Origin: Pediococcus stilesii
GTDB lineage: Bacteria; Bacillota; Bacilli; Lactobacillales; Lactobacillaceae
Assembly: GCF_001437075.1 (NCBI RefSeq)
Contig: NZ_JQBX01000017.1
Location: forward strand, 1 to 39,643
Direction: 5' to 3'
DNA: 39,643 nucleotides
Below the pieces are notes generated by a model. That model ran no database searches. It saw only the letters and a program-made list of their open reading frames with translations, and was not told the DNA's origin. Shown piece after piece: positions 25,344-35,503 of this stretch. The position numbers and the translations under genes are program-made. Numbering within the stretch: position 1 is the first letter of the stretch; each line of letters begins with the position of its first letter.

Positions 25344-26705
25344 TTAATCTGTATAAGCTAACGAACCCATTGGATCCCAAGGCTTTAATACGGTTGGTTC
25401 TTGTGATTGAGCGGACCGTTGAGCGTCAGTAAGGAATTTCTTTTGAACGACTACTTGATAGCAGTATTCGTCCATCCATTCATCAGACATTACCATATAG
25501 CCCTTTTCACCAACTTTTTTACCCCAACTATTTTCGACTTTCCACTTTTTAGGCTTTCCATCAACCAGGTCAACGCCAGTTAGAACCATTGCGTGGGTCA
25601 TCAAACTTTCTTTATAATCAAGACGTTCAGCTTTTGACATTGAAATATCAATATCAAAGAGTTCATCTTCAGCAAAAACGCGTAGATCAAGTAATCCCTT
25701 TTCACGAGCTTCAGAGTGTTGGCCAACGTCACAGCCAAACCAAACTGATTCACCAGATTTTAATTGGTTAATTGCGGCTTGTTTGAAATCGTGCATGTTA
25801 AGGTTAAGATGCTTAACTTGACGACCGTTGACCACGTTTCCTAACATTTCCACCGTGTAAGTTTGGTCATAAGGTTTGTCAGCAGTTGGAGCATTAATAA
25901 TTGAAATATATTCATCAAGGTCCCAACCAATGTACTTGTCGAAGAATTCTTTTGGTGTAATTCCTTCTTCGCGATGATATGCCTTACTGTCATCCCGATA
26001 TTCCCAATCAAATTTAACCGGTGGTTGTCCAAAACTGTAGGAAGCCATTCGGTAAACTTCACTGAGCATTTTTTGTTTACGTTCTTGAATTTGTTCATCG
26101 CTAGCATCTGAATTAACTAGTTCACGTAATGTAATGGCATCTTTACGAAGTTTTTCATTAAGTAAAGTGTCAAATTCACGCGATTTTGAACTGTTATATG
26201 TTTCTGGAAATGCCGATTGGGGAACGACACCATATTTTTCAATAATGGCGCAGAGCATGTCCCATTGACCGCCATCGCCTTGTGGTTCATTAAGTAGAAA
26301 TGCAACTTTACGATCATCTGTATCTAAGGCAGCGGTCTTAATAATATTTTCGTAGAACCAATTTGACTTCTCAAATTTATCCCAAAAGAATGTATAGCTT
26401 TGTGATAACTCAAAGCTGCCGGGAACTTTAAATTGATTTTTCATGTCATGGCGCATTGTATTTAGCGCAGCAAACATCCAACAACGTCCACTTTGCATTT
26501 GATTTGCGACATCGCCAGTATCTAAGTCAATTGAAAAGACGGGAGTACTTTCAACGTCGGCAGCTAAATCACGGCTAGAATTAAGAATACCGTTTTTAGT
26601 AACCGTCCGTTCGATCACCTTTGATTCTTTACGATCGGTATATTCTTTTTTAAAACGGTCAATTAAATTTTGTGAAATTTCAGTACCCAATGTATTCAAC
26701 TCCAT
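25344..26705 (-). CDS. pepC: Aminopeptidase C (bleomycin hydrolase family)
   Basis: A cytoplasmic hexameric cysteine aminopeptidase (C1B) that trims peptides taken up by the cell. The 453-residue protein shows the active-site Cys75 in QSGRCWMFAALNT, the His in THAMVLTGVDL and the Asn in VENSWGKK, and a C-terminal tail ending SLAYTD that reaches into the active site in this family. The start at 26705 has a poor ribosome binding site; an internal TTG six codons in has GGAG 8 nt before it and is an alternative. It has its own promoter and lies downstream of rpiA on the same strand. Confidence 0.95.
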   Translation of the reverse strand: MELNTLGTEISQNLIDRFKKEYTDRKESKVIERTVTKNGILNSSRDLAADVESTPVFSIDLDTGDVANQMQSGRCWMFAALNTMRHDMKNQFKVPGSFELSQSYTFFWDKFEKSNWFYENIIKTAALDTDDRKVAFLLNEPQGDGGQWDMLCAIIEKYGVVPQSAFPETYNSSKSREFDTLLNEKLRKDAITLRELVNSDASDEQIQERKQKMLSEVYRMASYSFGQPPVKFDWEYRDDSKAYHREEGITPKEFFDKYIGWDLDEYISIINAPTADKPYDQTYTVEMLGNVVNGRQVKHLNLNMHDFKQAAINQLKSGESVWFGCDVGQHSEAREKGLLDLRVFAEDELFDIDISMSKAERLDYKESLMTHAMVLTGVDLVDGKPKKWKVENSWGKKVGEKGYMVMSDEWMDEYCYQVVVQKKFLTDAQRSAQSQEPTVLKPWDPMGSLAYTD

Positions 26706-26729
26706 TCTTAGTATTTAAACAATGAGACA

Positions 26730-26758
26730 ATTATACTATCATTAAAAAAATTAGTAAA
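26730..26758 (-). promoter_or_regulatory. Promoter of pepC
   Basis: On the minus strand, TTTACT (26758-26753), a 17-nt spacer and a perfect TATAAT (26735-26730), located between rpiA and pepC. Confidence 0.65.
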
Positions 26759-26767
26759 CGATTAAAA

Positions 26768-27454
26768 TTATGGACGAGCTTGTAAAACTTCGGGACCGTT
26801 TTGGCGACCGACGATAACCGTATTAACCATATCAAGGAATAATCCCTGTTCAACAATCCCAACTTGTTTGATTAAGTAATCGGCTAGTTCGTGGGGATGA
26901 TTAATTTCACCTAAATGGAGATCAATGACGTAATTTTTAGAGTCGGTTAAAACGTGCTTGCCATCCGCATCCATTCTGAATTTTGGATGTAGCCCTTCTT
27001 TTTCAAGTTTTTTGTACACTTGGGTGCTACCATAGGGGATTACTTCTAGCGGTAGGGGGAAGGCACCAAGTTGATCAACCATTTTAGACTCATCGACAAT
27101 CCACATTACCTTAGTTGAATTAGTGGCAACAATTTTTTCGAAGAGGTGTGCGGCACCGCCCCCTTTGATGCCTTGGAAATCTGAACTAATCTCGTCGGCG
27201 CCATCAATCGTTAAGTCGATATGGTCGACCTCGTCAACGGACTTTACGGTAATCCCAAGTGAACGGGCTTGGTCGGCCGTCCGATCAGAAGTTGGAACGC
27301 CAATGATGCTAATTCCTTCATTTTTAACCCGGTCACCAAGTGCATCAACCATGAATTTAACGGTTGATCCAGTCCCTAAACCAACGACCATTCCATCTTT
27401 GATAAATTTAACTGCCTCTTTACCGACGAGTTCTTTTAGTTCATTTTGATCCAT
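26768..27454 (-). CDS. rpiA: Ribose-5-phosphate isomerase A
   Basis: It interconverts ribose-5-phosphate and ribulose-5-phosphate in the pentose phosphate pathway. The 228-residue protein has [15 protein letters not shown] (phosphate loop, 25-39), [25 protein letters not shown] with the catalytic Asp residues, and [22 protein letters not shown] precedes the ATG on the minus strand. Its start is 1 nt from the stop of the upstream GNAT gene, so the two are co-transcribed and probably coupled. Confidence 0.96.
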   Translation of the reverse strand: MDQNELKELVGKEAVKFIKDGMVVGLGTGSTVKFMVDALGDRVKNEGISIIGVPTSDRTADQARSLGITVKSVDEVDHIDLTIDGADEISSDFQGIKGGGAAHLFEKIVATNSTKVMWIVDESKMVDQLGAFPLPLEVIPYGSTQVYKKLEKEGLHPKFRMDADGKHVLTDSKNYVIDLHLGEINHPHELADYLIKQVGIVEQGLFLDMVNTVIVGRQNGPEVLQARP

Positions 27455-27455
27455 T

Positions 27456-27788
27456 TTAATCTTCCTTTCGAGTAACGATATTTTGCTTAATTTTTGTTTC
27501 AGTAATTTGATTATGCATATCTAAATCAGATAAGTCAGGGTGGTCTAACAAATATTGTCTGGCAAAGGGACAAAGTGGATAAATTTTTTGTCCATTTTCA
27601 ACGGCAAATTCGATAAAATCTTTCATTAACTTTCCACCCCAGCCTTGACCGCGAAAGCTAGGATTAACAAAAACTTCTTCGCAAATCAAGGTATCGAGAT
27701 CTGGAATTTTTGAGTAAAGTACCTGACCAATCTGGATTTCGTCAGAATTGGTCCAAAAAAGTCGCGTTTCTTCGACATTTCTTTTCAT
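27456..27788 (-). CDS. Small GNAT-family N-acetyltransferase
   Basis: A 110-residue single-domain acetyltransferase of the short YjdJ-like type. The acetyl-CoA motif is [20 protein letters not shown] (R/Q-x-x-G-x-G/A pattern) followed by [23 protein letters not shown], the signature of this subgroup. The substrate is unknown. A run AGGAAGGAGG about 10 nt before the ATG gives a strong ribosome binding site. It is first in a two-gene operon with rpiA; a candidate minus-strand promoter is TTTATG-17-TATTAC (27839-27811). Confidence 0.85.
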   Translation of the reverse strand: MKRNVEETRLFWTNSDEIQIGQVLYSKIPDLDTLICEEVFVNPSFRGQGWGGKLMKDFIEFAVENGQKIYPLCPFARQYLLDHPDLSDLDMHNQITETKIKQNIVTRKED

Positions 27789-27863
27789 ACAATAACGGCC
27801 TCCTTCCTATGTAATATTGTCGCCAAGAAAGCGCATAAAGTCAATTGGTTCAAGAGATTTACG

Positions 27864-27892
27864 TTTACAAAATTGTTTATTCAAAGGATAAT
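27864..27892 (+). promoter_or_regulatory. Promoter of dut
   Basis: TTTACA (27864-27869), a 17-nt spacer and GATAAT (27887-27892), divergent from the GNAT-rpiA operon. Confidence 0.65.
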
Positions 27893-27920
27893 AAAATAAA
27901 CAAATAGTGGAGGCATATCA

Positions 27921-28457
27921 ATGGGAAGAGGATTTGAAATTATTAGCAAATATCAGGGACAAAATTTAAACTTACCCCAACGGCAAACGAAGGCAGCTGC
28001 GGGATACGACTTTGAGGCGGCGGAAGATTTTTTGTTACCAAGTATTTGGAAAATTAATTTTGTTAAAGTATTGTGGGCTTTACGTCACCAAGAAAATGTT
28101 CAAGAAGACGTTTTAAAGGCAGCAAAAGCAGAATTGAAGCCGTATCTAGTACCAACCGGAATTAAAGCCTACATGGAAAGTGATGAGTATCTAATGTTGG
28201 CAAATCGTTCAAGTAATCCATTAAAGCGAGGACTGATTTTGCCAAACGGTGTTGGAATTATTGATTCTGATTACTACAATAATGCAGCCAACGAGGGTGC
28301 GATTTTCATCCAATTGGTTAATTACGGTATTACTGATATTAAAATTAAAAAGGGTGAAAGAATCGGACAAGGAATCTTTATGAAGTATTTGACGGCCGAT
28401 AAGGAAGTGAATGCTAGCCAAGTTCGAACGGGTGGTTTTGGTTCAACCAAGATGTAA
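27921..28457 (+). CDS. dut: dUTP diphosphatase (trimeric dUTPase family)
   Basis: It hydrolyses dUTP to dUMP and pyrophosphate, keeping uracil out of DNA and supplying thymidylate synthesis. All five family motifs are visible: AAGYDFEA (I), NRSSNPLKRG (II), GVGIIDSDYY (III), KKGERIGQGIF (IV) and RTGGFGSTK (V, C-terminal). At 178 residues it is longer than the usual 140-150; the extra 30 or so residues lie between motif I and PTGIKAY (about 38-75), an insertion common in Lactobacillales and phage-like dUTPases. GGAGG precedes the ATG. radA follows after about 90 nt. Confidence 0.93.
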   Translation: MGRGFEIISKYQGQNLNLPQRQTKAAAGYDFEAAEDFLLPSIWKINFVKVLWALRHQENVQEDVLKAAKAELKPYLVPTGIKAYMESDEYLMLANRSSNPLKRGLILPNGVGIIDSDYYNNAANEGAIFIQLVNYGITDIKIKKGERIGQGIFMKYLTADKEVNASQVRTGGFGSTKM

Positions 28458-28550
28458 TTTAAAAATCAATAAAGGTCAAACAAATTATTAAAAAATCAGG
28501 GTAATAAATGCTATTCTAGTCTATACGAATTATACTTAGGGGGTAGTGGA

Positions 28551-29921
28551 TTGGCGAAGGTTAAAACACAATTTTTATGTACCAATTGTGGTTACGTTTC
28601 TCCAAAGTTTTTAGGGCGTTGTCCTAATTGTGGAAAATGGAATACGTTGGTTGAAGAACGGATTAGCGAACCTAAAAATGAACGCAAAAGTCGGGTTAGT
28701 TTTGAAGGGAAAAGCAGTAAGCCACAATTAATTTCAGAAGTGAAGATGCACGAAGAGCCGCGCGTTAAGACGGGGATGGAAGAATTTAATCGAGTTTTAG
28801 GTGGCGGAGTGGTTGACGGGTCACTAGTTTTAATTGGTGGTGATCCAGGAATCGGAAAATCAACGCTTCTATTACAACTTTCAGGACAATTAGCCGCAAC
28901 GGATCGGGATGTTTTATACGTATCGGGGGAAGAAAGTGCTTCCCAGATCAAAATGCGGGCGGAACGTTTACAAGTGAATAGTGAACGTTTTTATCTTTAT
29001 CCGGAAACTGATATGTCAAATATTCGTTCGGTAATTGAAGAATTGCATCCAGAATATGTCATCATCGATTCTGTACAAACGATGCAAGAACCGGATATTG
29101 ATTCTGCGGTCGGAAGTGTTTCTCAAATTCGAGAAATTACGGCCGAATTGATGCAAATCGCGAAAACAAATAATATTACGATTTTTATCGTCGGACACGT
29201 TACCAAAGGTGGTGCGATTGCTGGTCCCAAAATTCTTGAACATATGGTAGACACCGTACTATATTTTGAAGGTGATCTTCACCATACGTATCGAATTTTA
29301 AGAGCGGTTAAAAATCGTTTTGGTTCAACCAATGAGCTTGGAATTTTTGAAATGCGTGAGGAAGGGCTTCGTGAAGTCGCTAATCCTTCGGAAATTTTTT
29401 TAGAGGAACGTTTAAAAGATGCCAACGGCTCGGCAATTGTTGTATCAATGGAGGGGACTCGACCGATATTAGTTGAAATTCAGGCGTTGATTACTCCAAC
29501 CATTTTTGGGAATGCTCAGCGAACGGCAAGCGGATTGGATCGCAACCGTGTTTCGCTGATTATGGCGGTTCTTGAAAAAAGAGCCAACATGACTCTTCAA
29601 AACCAAGATGCCTACTTGAAGGCCGCTGGTGGCGTTAAGTTAGATGAGCCGGCAATTGATTTAGCGATTGCAATCAGCATTGTATCCAGCTTTAAAAATC
29701 GGGGAACGCGGCCAACGGATAGTTTTGTGGGTGAAATTGGGTTAACCGGCGAAATTCGGCGAGTTAATCGAATTGAACAACGGGTTGCGGAAGCGCAAAA
29801 ACTTGGCTTTCAACGAATTTTAGTGCCCAAAAATAATTTAAAGGGTTGGACACCACCCAAAGGAATTGAAGTTGTGGGTGTGGAAACCATCGCGGATGCA
29901 ATTCGAAAGGCATTTAACTAG
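28551..29921 (+). CDS. radA: DNA repair protein RadA
   Basis: A RecA-like branch-migration helicase for recombination intermediates. The 456-residue protein has an N-terminal C4 zinc finger (Cys10, Cys13, Cys24, Cys27), a RecA core with Walker [11 protein letters not shown] (near 92-101), the RadA-specific KNRFGSTNE motif and a C-terminal Lon-protease-like domain ([27 protein letters not shown]). The start is TTG 28551, with AGGGGG (28538-28543) 7 nt upstream. The PIN/TRAM gene follows after 16 nt; disA, which separates them in Bacillus, is absent. Confidence 0.96.
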   Translation: MAKVKTQFLCTNCGYVSPKFLGRCPNCGKWNTLVEERISEPKNERKSRVSFEGKSSKPQLISEVKMHEEPRVKTGMEEFNRVLGGGVVDGSLVLIGGDPGIGKSTLLLQLSGQLAATDRDVLYVSGEESASQIKMRAERLQVNSERFYLYPETDMSNIRSVIEELHPEYVIIDSVQTMQEPDIDSAVGSVSQIREITAELMQIAKTNNITIFIVGHVTKGGAIAGPKILEHMVDTVLYFEGDLHHTYRILRAVKNRFGSTNELGIFEMREEGLREVANPSEIFLEERLKDANGSAIVVSMEGTRPILVEIQALITPTIFGNAQRTASGLDRNRVSLIMAVLEKRANMTLQNQDAYLKAAGGVKLDEPAIDLAIAISIVSSFKNRGTRPTDSFVGEIGLTGEIRRVNRIEQRVAEAQKLGFQRILVPKNNLKGWTPPKGIEVVGVETIADAIRKAFN

Positions 29922-29937
29922 AAAGGAGGTGAAATAA

Positions 29938-31059
29938 ATGAAAAATTTAAAAAAGCGAATTGTTCAGGCTGTTTTTGGTCTGGCCGGTGGAGCTTTGGGT
30001 GTAACCTACCTACCAATCGTGTGGATGTTGTTTAAGGTCAATGCGATAGTGTTGTTAAATAATGGAATAACCAACTTTGTTATTGGTGCAATTATTTTCT
30101 GGATTCTGTCCATTTTTCTAGCTGATTATGTCCTGAGTTTAATGAACCGCGCTGAAAAAGCTCTTACTGAAGCATCACCATTGTATTTAATTACTGGTAG
30201 TGTGGGGACGGTACTGGGGCTTGTGATTGCAATTTTAATCTCAACTCTTTTTTATCGTTCTCAAATTTTCTTTTTGAACACGATTATCCCTTTGATTTTA
30301 ATGTTAATACTAGGTTATCTAGGTTTTCGGATCGGGACAACGCGTTTTAACGAATGGAGAAAGCTTTTCCAAGTTCGCAAGCGTGACACTAACAGTCAAG
30401 TGCTTGATCGAAGGGCCGGAGAAAACTACCATCACTATAAGATTTTAGATACAAATATCTTAATTGACGGGCGAATTTATGATTTAGTTAAGACGGGACT
30501 ACTTGAAGGAACCTTATTAGTTCCTAACTTTGTTCTTTATGAATTGCAGTACATTGCGGATTCTGCAGATAGCATCAAGCGGGTTCGTGGGCGACGTGGA
30601 TTAGACTTTTTGAACAAACTTCAAAATGAAAAAATTATGCCAATTGAAATGTATGATGGAGATTATGAAGAAATTGAAGAAGTCGACAGTAAATTAATCC
30701 AATTAGCAAAGGATAAAGATGCGATTGTTGTTACGAACGACTATAACTTGAACAAGGTTAGTCAATTTCAAAACGTTCAAGTTTTAAATATTAATGAACT
30801 TGCAAACGCGTTAAAGCCACGGGTGATTCCGGGGGAAACGATGAAAGTTCATGTTGTTAAAAATGGAACCGAACGGCAACAAGGGGTCGCGTATTTAGAT
30901 GATGGAACGATGGTCGTTGTCGAAGATGGAAAACTCTACATTAGCGAGACGATTGAAGTTGTTGTTACTAGTGCAATTCAAACTGATGCTGGACGAATGA
31001 TTTTTGCAAAACCGGTTCATTCAACAAAGGAGATTACACATAATAAAGAGAAGTCATAA
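29938..31059 (+). CDS. PIN/TRAM-domain membrane protein (YacL family)
   Basis: A 373-residue membrane-anchored putative ribonuclease. The N-terminus carries four hydrophobic segments (about 5-30, 35-60, 80-105, 110-130), then a cytoplasmic PIN domain with acidic residues in KILDTNILIDGRI, VPNFVLYELQ and VTNDYNLN, and a C-terminal TRAM domain (GETMKVHVVKNG, GVAYLDDGTMVVVEDG). The Bacillus orthologue is YacL. PIN domains are metal-dependent RNases, but the target of this family is not settled. AAAGGAGGTGA precedes the ATG, and it is co-transcribed with radA. Confidence 0.92.
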   Translation: MKNLKKRIVQAVFGLAGGALGVTYLPIVWMLFKVNAIVLLNNGITNFVIGAIIFWILSIFLADYVLSLMNRAEKALTEASPLYLITGSVGTVLGLVIAILISTLFYRSQIFFLNTIIPLILMLILGYLGFRIGTTRFNEWRKLFQVRKRDTNSQVLDRRAGENYHHYKILDTNILIDGRIYDLVKTGLLEGTLLVPNFVLYELQYIADSADSIKRVRGRRGLDFLNKLQNEKIMPIEMYDGDYEEIEEVDSKLIQLAKDKDAIVVTNDYNLNKVSQFQNVQVLNINELANALKPRVIPGETMKVHVVKNGTERQQGVAYLDDGTMVVVEDGKLYISETIEVVVTSAIQTDAGRMIFAKPVHSTKEITHNKEKS

Positions 31060-31064
31060 GAGGC

Positions 31065-31093
31065 TTTATTTATTACACATATAAATGTAAAAT
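31065..31093 (+). promoter_or_regulatory. Candidate promoter of gltX
   Basis: TTTATT (31065-31070), a 17-nt spacer and TAAAAT (31088-31093). No T-box leader features are present. Confidence 0.45.
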
Positions 31094-31131
31094 GAAATCA
31101 TTGTGACATATTTTTTGGAGAGGTGTTAATT

Positions 31132-32619
31132 TTGGCAAAGCAAGAAATTCGAGTTCGTTATGCTCCAAGTCCAACTGGACATTTGCATATCGGAAATGCA
31201 CGAACAGCCTTATTTAATTATTTGTTTGCTCGTCATTACAAAGGAAAGTTTATTCTTAGGATTGAAGATACCGATCAAAGTCGGAATATCGCTGACGGTG
31301 AAAAAAGTCAGATTGACAATCTTAAGTGGCTAGGAATGGATTGGGATGAAGGTCCGGATAATCCGGGTGAGTACGGTCCTTATCGTCAATCCGAACGAAA
31401 AGATATTTATCAACCACTAATTGAGCAATTGGTTGCTGAAGGTAAGGCATATGAGTCATACATGACGGAAGAAGAGTTGGCTGCGCAACGTGAAGAACAA
31501 AAAGCCAACGGTGAAATGCCGCATTATGTGGATGAGTATGCAGGTTTATCACCTGAACAAAAAGAACAAAAAATTGCGGATGCAAAGGCTGCTGGAATCG
31601 AACCAGTAATTCGGTTTAAGGTCCCTGTCAATACAACTTATGAGTGGGATGATATCGTTAAGGGACACATCTCCTTTGAATCAGAAACAATTGGTGGCGA
31701 TTTTGTAATTCAAAAGCGTGATGGAATGCCAACTTACAACTTTGCGGTTGTTGTTGACGATCACATGATGAAGATTAGCCATGTTTTCCGTGGTGATGAT
31801 CATGTTGCCAATACACCAAAACAATTAATGATTTATGATGCCTTTGGATGGGACGCACCACAGTTTGGGCATATGAGTTTAATTATTAACAGCGAGACTG
31901 GAAAGAAGCTAAGTAAGCGTGATGAATCAGTACTTCAATTTATTGAACAGTATCGCAGCCTAGGCTATTTACCAGAAGCAATGTTAAACTTCATAATTTT
32001 GCTTGGATGGTCACCAGTGGGTGAAAGCGAAATCTTTACGCTACGTGAATTCGTTAAGATGTACGATGAAAAACGGCTTAGCAAGTCGCCCGCGGCCTTT
32101 GATGCTAAAAAGTTAGAATGGATCAATAACCAATACGTTAAAGCAGCGGACGAAGACCGAATTATGCATTCTTCATTGTTACAATTGATGAAAGCAGGTA
32201 AGATCGAAGAAAATCCTGATCCAATGCGGGTTGAATGGGCACGTAAATTAATCAATCTCTTCAAACGTCAAATGAGTTATACAGCGCAGATTGTTGAATT
32301 TACAGATCTCTTTTTTAATGGTCCAGAAGACATTGATGAAGAATCAAAGGCAGAAATGGCAACGGATGATGCACTTCCAGTTTTGAAGGCCTTGGAAACT
32401 CAATTTGCGGATATGCCAATTTTTGATACCGTTAATATTTTGGCAGCCATTAAGGCCGTCCAAAAGGAAACGGGAATTAAGGGTCGCAAGTTATGGATGC
32501 CAATTCGAATTGCAATCACGCATGAAATGCATGGACCAGAACTTCCAGAAAGTCTGGAATTACTCGGTCATGATTTATCAATGAAACATTTACGTGCAAT
32601 GATTGAAGAATTAAGCTAA
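31132..32619 (+). CDS. gltX: Glutamyl-tRNA synthetase
   Basis: It charges tRNA-Glu, and in Firmicutes usually also tRNA-Gln, which is then amidated by GatCAB. The 495-residue class I enzyme has the HIGH-type motif HLHIGN (17-22), [10 protein letters not shown], and the KMSKS-type motif KKLSKRDE (near 258), with the C-terminal anticodon-binding region. TTG 31132 is chosen because GGAGAGG (31117-31123) is 8 nt upstream and the N-terminus [15 protein letters not shown] then matches Bacillus GltX; GTG 31123 overlaps the ribosome binding site. A terminator follows, so cysS is separately transcribed. Confidence 0.96.
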   Translation: MAKQEIRVRYAPSPTGHLHIGNARTALFNYLFARHYKGKFILRIEDTDQSRNIADGEKSQIDNLKWLGMDWDEGPDNPGEYGPYRQSERKDIYQPLIEQLVAEGKAYESYMTEEELAAQREEQKANGEMPHYVDEYAGLSPEQKEQKIADAKAAGIEPVIRFKVPVNTTYEWDDIVKGHISFESETIGGDFVIQKRDGMPTYNFAVVVDDHMMKISHVFRGDDHVANTPKQLMIYDAFGWDAPQFGHMSLIINSETGKKLSKRDESVLQFIEQYRSLGYLPEAMLNFIILLGWSPVGESEIFTLREFVKMYDEKRLSKSPAAFDAKKLEWINNQYVKAADEDRIMHSSLLQLMKAGKIEENPDPMRVEWARKLINLFKRQMSYTAQIVEFTDLFFNGPEDIDEESKAEMATDDALPVLKALETQFADMPIFDTVNILAAIKAVQKETGIKGRKLWMPIRIAITHEMHGPELPESLELLGHDLSMKHLRAMIEELS

Positions 32620-32634
32620 TTTAGTTCAAAAGAT

Positions 32635-32677
32635 TAGGAGTTGTGACGAAATTTGATTTTGTCACAACTTCTTTTTT
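32635..32677 (+). terminator. Intrinsic terminator after gltX
   Basis: AGGAGTTGTGAC pairs with GTCACAACTTCT (right arm from 32661) and is followed by six T. Confidence 0.85.
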
Positions 32678-32747
32678 AATTTACAGATGCTTCGGTATCT
32701 AAAAATTTTAAAAGAAACCGTGGAAAAAATTGATTGGAACGAAGCCT

Positions 32748-32776
32748 TTGATTTGCTTTCGAATTTCAATTATCAT
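32748..32776 (+). promoter_or_regulatory. Promoter of cysS
   Basis: TTGATT (32748-32753), a 17-nt spacer and TATCAT (32771-32776), giving a leader of about 30 nt. There is no room for a T-box. Confidence 0.55.
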
Positions 32777-32813
32777 TATGTAGTAAGTAAAAATCCCATG
32801 GGGAGCGAAAAAA

Positions 32814-34226
32814 ATGATTAAATTATATAACACAATGACTAGAACTAAAGAAGACTTTAAACCATTGGTTGATAATCAGGTTTCAATGTACGTTTGTGGA
32901 CCAACTGTGTACAACTACATTCATATTGGAAACGCTCGAAGCATAATCGCGTTTGATACTATTCGACGTTATTTTGAGTATCGGGGATATAATGTGAAGT
33001 TTGTTTCTAACTTTACCGATGTTGATGACAAAATGATTAATTCCGCACGTGATCAAGGAATTACGATGCCCGAACTGGCAGAACGCTATATCAATGCCTT
33101 TAAGGAAGATGTTCGCGCTGTTAACGTGGAACCAGCAACGCTAAATCCACGCGCAACTGAAAACATTCCCGAAATTATTGATTTTATAACAGTTCTAATC
33201 GAAAAAGGCTATGCCTACGAAGCGCAAGGTGATGTGTATTATCGTGCGCGGAAATTTAAAAAGTATGGTGCTTTATCTCACCAAAATATTAACGAATTGG
33301 AACAAGGAGCTAGTCAACACGTCGACGACGAAGAAACTGCTCGTAAGGAAGATCCGATTGATTTTGCACTGTGGAAAGCGACTAAGGGAAATGAAATCGC
33401 GTGGGATTCACCTTGGGGATCTGGACGCCCGGGATGGCATATTGAATGTTCAGTAATGTCGACAAAATATTTAGGAGACACATTTGATATCCATGGTGGT
33501 GGTGAAGATCTTCAGTTCCCTCATCACGAAAATGAAATTGCCCAAAGTGAAGCCAAAACTGGACAAACATTTGCACGATACTGGATGCATAATGGCTTTG
33601 TAACGGTGGGCGATGAAAATGAAAAGATGAGTAAGTCACTTGGAAACTTTGTGACGGTTCATGATCTGGTTAAGGAAATTAATCCCCAAGTGTTACGTTT
33701 CTTAATGTCGACAACGCAGTATCGTCGTCCAATTCAATATACGCAAAATAGTCTGCAAGACGCTAAAAATAACTTGGAGAAAGTGCAAAATGCTTTTATT
33801 AATCTGAATTACCGTCTAAAGGATGCCAAAGGAGAGCCTGATTATGACACGGCTCGGAAAGCAGACAACTTAGAAAAGGATTTTGTTCAGGCAATGGATG
33901 ATGATTTTAATGCACAAAATGGAATAGCGGTTGTTTATGAGTTTGCCCGCTTAATCAATGTGTATAGTGAAAAAGATGCAGTCAATGCTGAACAAATAAA
34001 ACGCTTGGCTAAAATGTATTCAAAAATGGCTTCAATTTTTGGAATTGATCTAAAACAAGAGGAAAATGATGATGTTGAAATTGATCAGTTAGTTAAGCGT
34101 CGCGATCAGGCTCGTGCGGATCGTGATTTCGAGACAAGCGATCAATTACGAGATCAATTAAACCAAATGGGAGTTATCCTAGAAGATACCCCTCAAGGAA
34201 CACGTTGGAGAAAAAGTAATGAGTGA
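32814..34226 (+). CDS. cysS: Cysteinyl-tRNA synthetase
   Basis: It charges tRNA-Cys. The 470-residue class I enzyme has the zinc ligands Cys28 (YVCGPTVY), the Cys in HIECSVMS and the His pair in FPHHENE, with HIGN after the first, and KMSKSLGNF. The C-terminal DALR-type region ends in [20 protein letters not shown] lies about 8 nt before the ATG. mrnC overlaps its end by 8 nt, and cysE, usually just upstream of cysS in Bacillus, is missing. Confidence 0.96.
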   Translation: MIKLYNTMTRTKEDFKPLVDNQVSMYVCGPTVYNYIHIGNARSIIAFDTIRRYFEYRGYNVKFVSNFTDVDDKMINSARDQGITMPELAERYINAFKEDVRAVNVEPATLNPRATENIPEIIDFITVLIEKGYAYEAQGDVYYRARKFKKYGALSHQNINELEQGASQHVDDEETARKEDPIDFALWKATKGNEIAWDSPWGSGRPGWHIECSVMSTKYLGDTFDIHGGGEDLQFPHHENEIAQSEAKTGQTFARYWMHNGFVTVGDENEKMSKSLGNFVTVHDLVKEINPQVLRFLMSTTQYRRPIQYTQNSLQDAKNNLEKVQNAFINLNYRLKDAKGEPDYDTARKADNLEKDFVQAMDDDFNAQNGIAVVYEFARLINVYSEKDAVNAEQIKRLAKMYSKMASIFGIDLKQEENDDVEIDQLVKRRDQARADRDFETSDQLRDQLNQMGVILEDTPQGTRWRKSNE

Positions 34227-34632
34227 AGAAGTTAATTATCAGGCAATCAACGGGATCGCGCTTGCATACTTAGGCGATGCTGAATATGAAGTTTTTATCA
34301 GAAGACATTTAATTGAGCAGGGATTAACGAAGCCCAATCGTCTTCATCATGTGGCAACTAGATATGTTTCTGCGAAGGCGCAAGCAGCTTTAATTGCAGC
34401 AATGCAAGAAGCCAATTTTTTGACGAACGAAGAGTTAGATGCTTTTAAAAAAGGTCGAAATGCTAAAAGTCATACATCCGCAAAGAATACGTCCGTATTG
34501 ACGTATCGAATTTCAACAGGATTTGAAGCGATCGTAGGCTATTTATCACTAACAAATCAAAAAGAACGGCTGGCAGAATTTGCTCAATGGTGTATTGAGC
34601 GAGTTGAGGAAGGAAATTTACGTATTGAATAA
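34219..34632 (+). CDS. mrnC: Mini-ribonuclease 3
   Basis: A 137-residue dimeric RNase III-type nuclease that lacks the dsRNA-binding domain and matures 23S rRNA ends. The active-site region is [20 protein letters not shown] (acidic Asp and Glu) with a later KKGRNAKSH segment and a second acidic helix near FEAIVGYL. The ATG lies inside the end of cysS (8-nt overlap), with TTGGAG 8 nt upstream. The cysS-mrnC-rlmB order is as in Bacillus. Confidence 0.94.
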   Translation: MSEEVNYQAINGIALAYLGDAEYEVFIRRHLIEQGLTKPNRLHHVATRYVSAKAQAALIAAMQEANFLTNEELDAFKKGRNAKSHTSAKNTSVLTYRISTGFEAIVGYLSLTNQKERLAEFAQWCIERVEEGNLRIE

Positions 34633-35383
34633 TTCAAAAGAAAATCAACAACCAGACTTTGTGATTGGACGTCATCCAGCAATGGCAAGCTTAAAAAGTG
34701 GGCATTCGATCAATAAGGTATTCATTCAGGAGGGACTAAAATCTGAAGGGATTGGTCAAATCATTTCAAAGGCCCAGCAGCAAGGACTTGTAGTTCAACG
34801 AGTATCTAAGTCCAAGCTGGATGCGCTCGCTAACGGTCAAAATCATCAGGGGGTCGTTTTGGCGGTAGCGTCATTCGAATATGCCCAATTGGATGATATT
34901 TTTAAATTGGCCGAAGAGCGTGGGGAGCAACCGTTTGTTATTATTTTGGATGGAATCGAAGATCCACATAATTTAGGATCAATTTTGAGAACGGCCGATG
35001 CGGCTGGAGTCCATGGAGTGATAATTCCTAAAAGAAGGGCCGTGGGATTAACTAGTACGGTCGCTAAAACTTCCGCAGGTGCAATTGAGCGTGTGCCCGT
35101 GGTCCAGGTGGGCAACTTGGTTAACACGTTGAAAGAGCTTAAAGAACGTGGACTCTGGATTTTTGGCACCGACATGAAGGGTACCGATTACCGTCGTTGG
35201 GATGCCAGTGGGGCTGTGGGCTTGATCATTGGTAATGAAGGAAAAGGAATGGCGCGGCTGACGAAGGATAATGTGGACGAAATGTTAACAATTCCAATGG
35301 TTGGTGATATTCAAAGCCTAAATGCCAGTGTTGCAGCTGGACTGCTAATTTATCAGGGATATAATTCCAGACACCAACTTTAA
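34625..35383 (+). CDS. rlmB: 23S rRNA 2'-O-methyltransferase RlmB
   Basis: A SPOUT (SpoU) methyltransferase for the conserved G2251 of 23S rRNA. The 252-residue protein has an N-terminal L30e-like substrate domain ([15 protein letters not shown]) and a knotted catalytic domain with motif 1 [16 protein letters not shown] (as [15 protein letters not shown]), motif 2 [11 protein letters not shown] and motif 3 [20 protein letters not shown] 34625 is chosen as start; it overlaps the mrnC stop region, with AAGGA 10-11 nt upstream. In-frame extension further upstream would run deep into mrnC. A terminator follows. Confidence 0.92.
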   Translation: MNNSKENQQPDFVIGRHPAMASLKSGHSINKVFIQEGLKSEGIGQIISKAQQQGLVVQRVSKSKLDALANGQNHQGVVLAVASFEYAQLDDIFKLAEERGEQPFVIILDGIEDPHNLGSILRTADAAGVHGVIIPKRRAVGLTSTVAKTSAGAIERVPVVQVGNLVNTLKELKERGLWIFGTDMKGTDYRRWDASGAVGLIIGNEGKGMARLTKDNVDEMLTIPMVGDIQSLNASVAAGLLIYQGYNSRHQL

Positions 35384-35390
35384 AAATTAG

Positions 35391-35427
35391 AAACAGGTAA
35401 TTAGAATTCTGGTTACCTGTTTTTTTA
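35391..35427 (+). terminator. Intrinsic terminator after rlmB
   Basis: AACAGGTAA pairs with TTACCTGTT (right arm near 35413-35421), followed by seven T. Confidence 0.85.
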
Positions 35428-35467
35428 ATCCGAAAAACAGCTTTAGAAATTCAATGAAAAGTTGATA

Positions 35468-35499
35468 CTATCATTCCATCGGGTAAAAAGGAATGGTAG
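35468..35499 (+). promoter_or_regulatory. Hairpin covering the sigH/comX ribosome binding site
   Basis: CTATCATTCC (35468-35477) pairs with GGAATGGTAG (35490-35499), 10 bp with one T-G, and overlaps the AAGGA of the gene. A possible promoter TTAGAA-17-TACTAT (35443-35471) overlaps the left arm; if that is the real start, the RNA hairpin could not form. Confidence 0.4.
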
Positions 35500-35503
35500 A
35501 AAC

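Noticed and set aside
28513-28530. A second NagR-like operator before radA (AGTCTATACG)
   Set aside because: Only the central bases match; the GGT and ACC arms are missing, and radA is not an amino-sugar gene.
32678-32813. Possible T-box leader for cysS
   Set aside because: The gap is too short and lacks the T-box sequence and specifier-stem features.
32687-32821. A 44-codon open frame between the gltX terminator and cysS, ending over the cysS start codon
   Set aside because: Its ATG has no ribosome binding site and the frame runs through a good cysS promoter (TTGATT-17-TATCAT) and the cysS ribosome binding site. It does not resemble cysE, the gene expected here in Bacillus.
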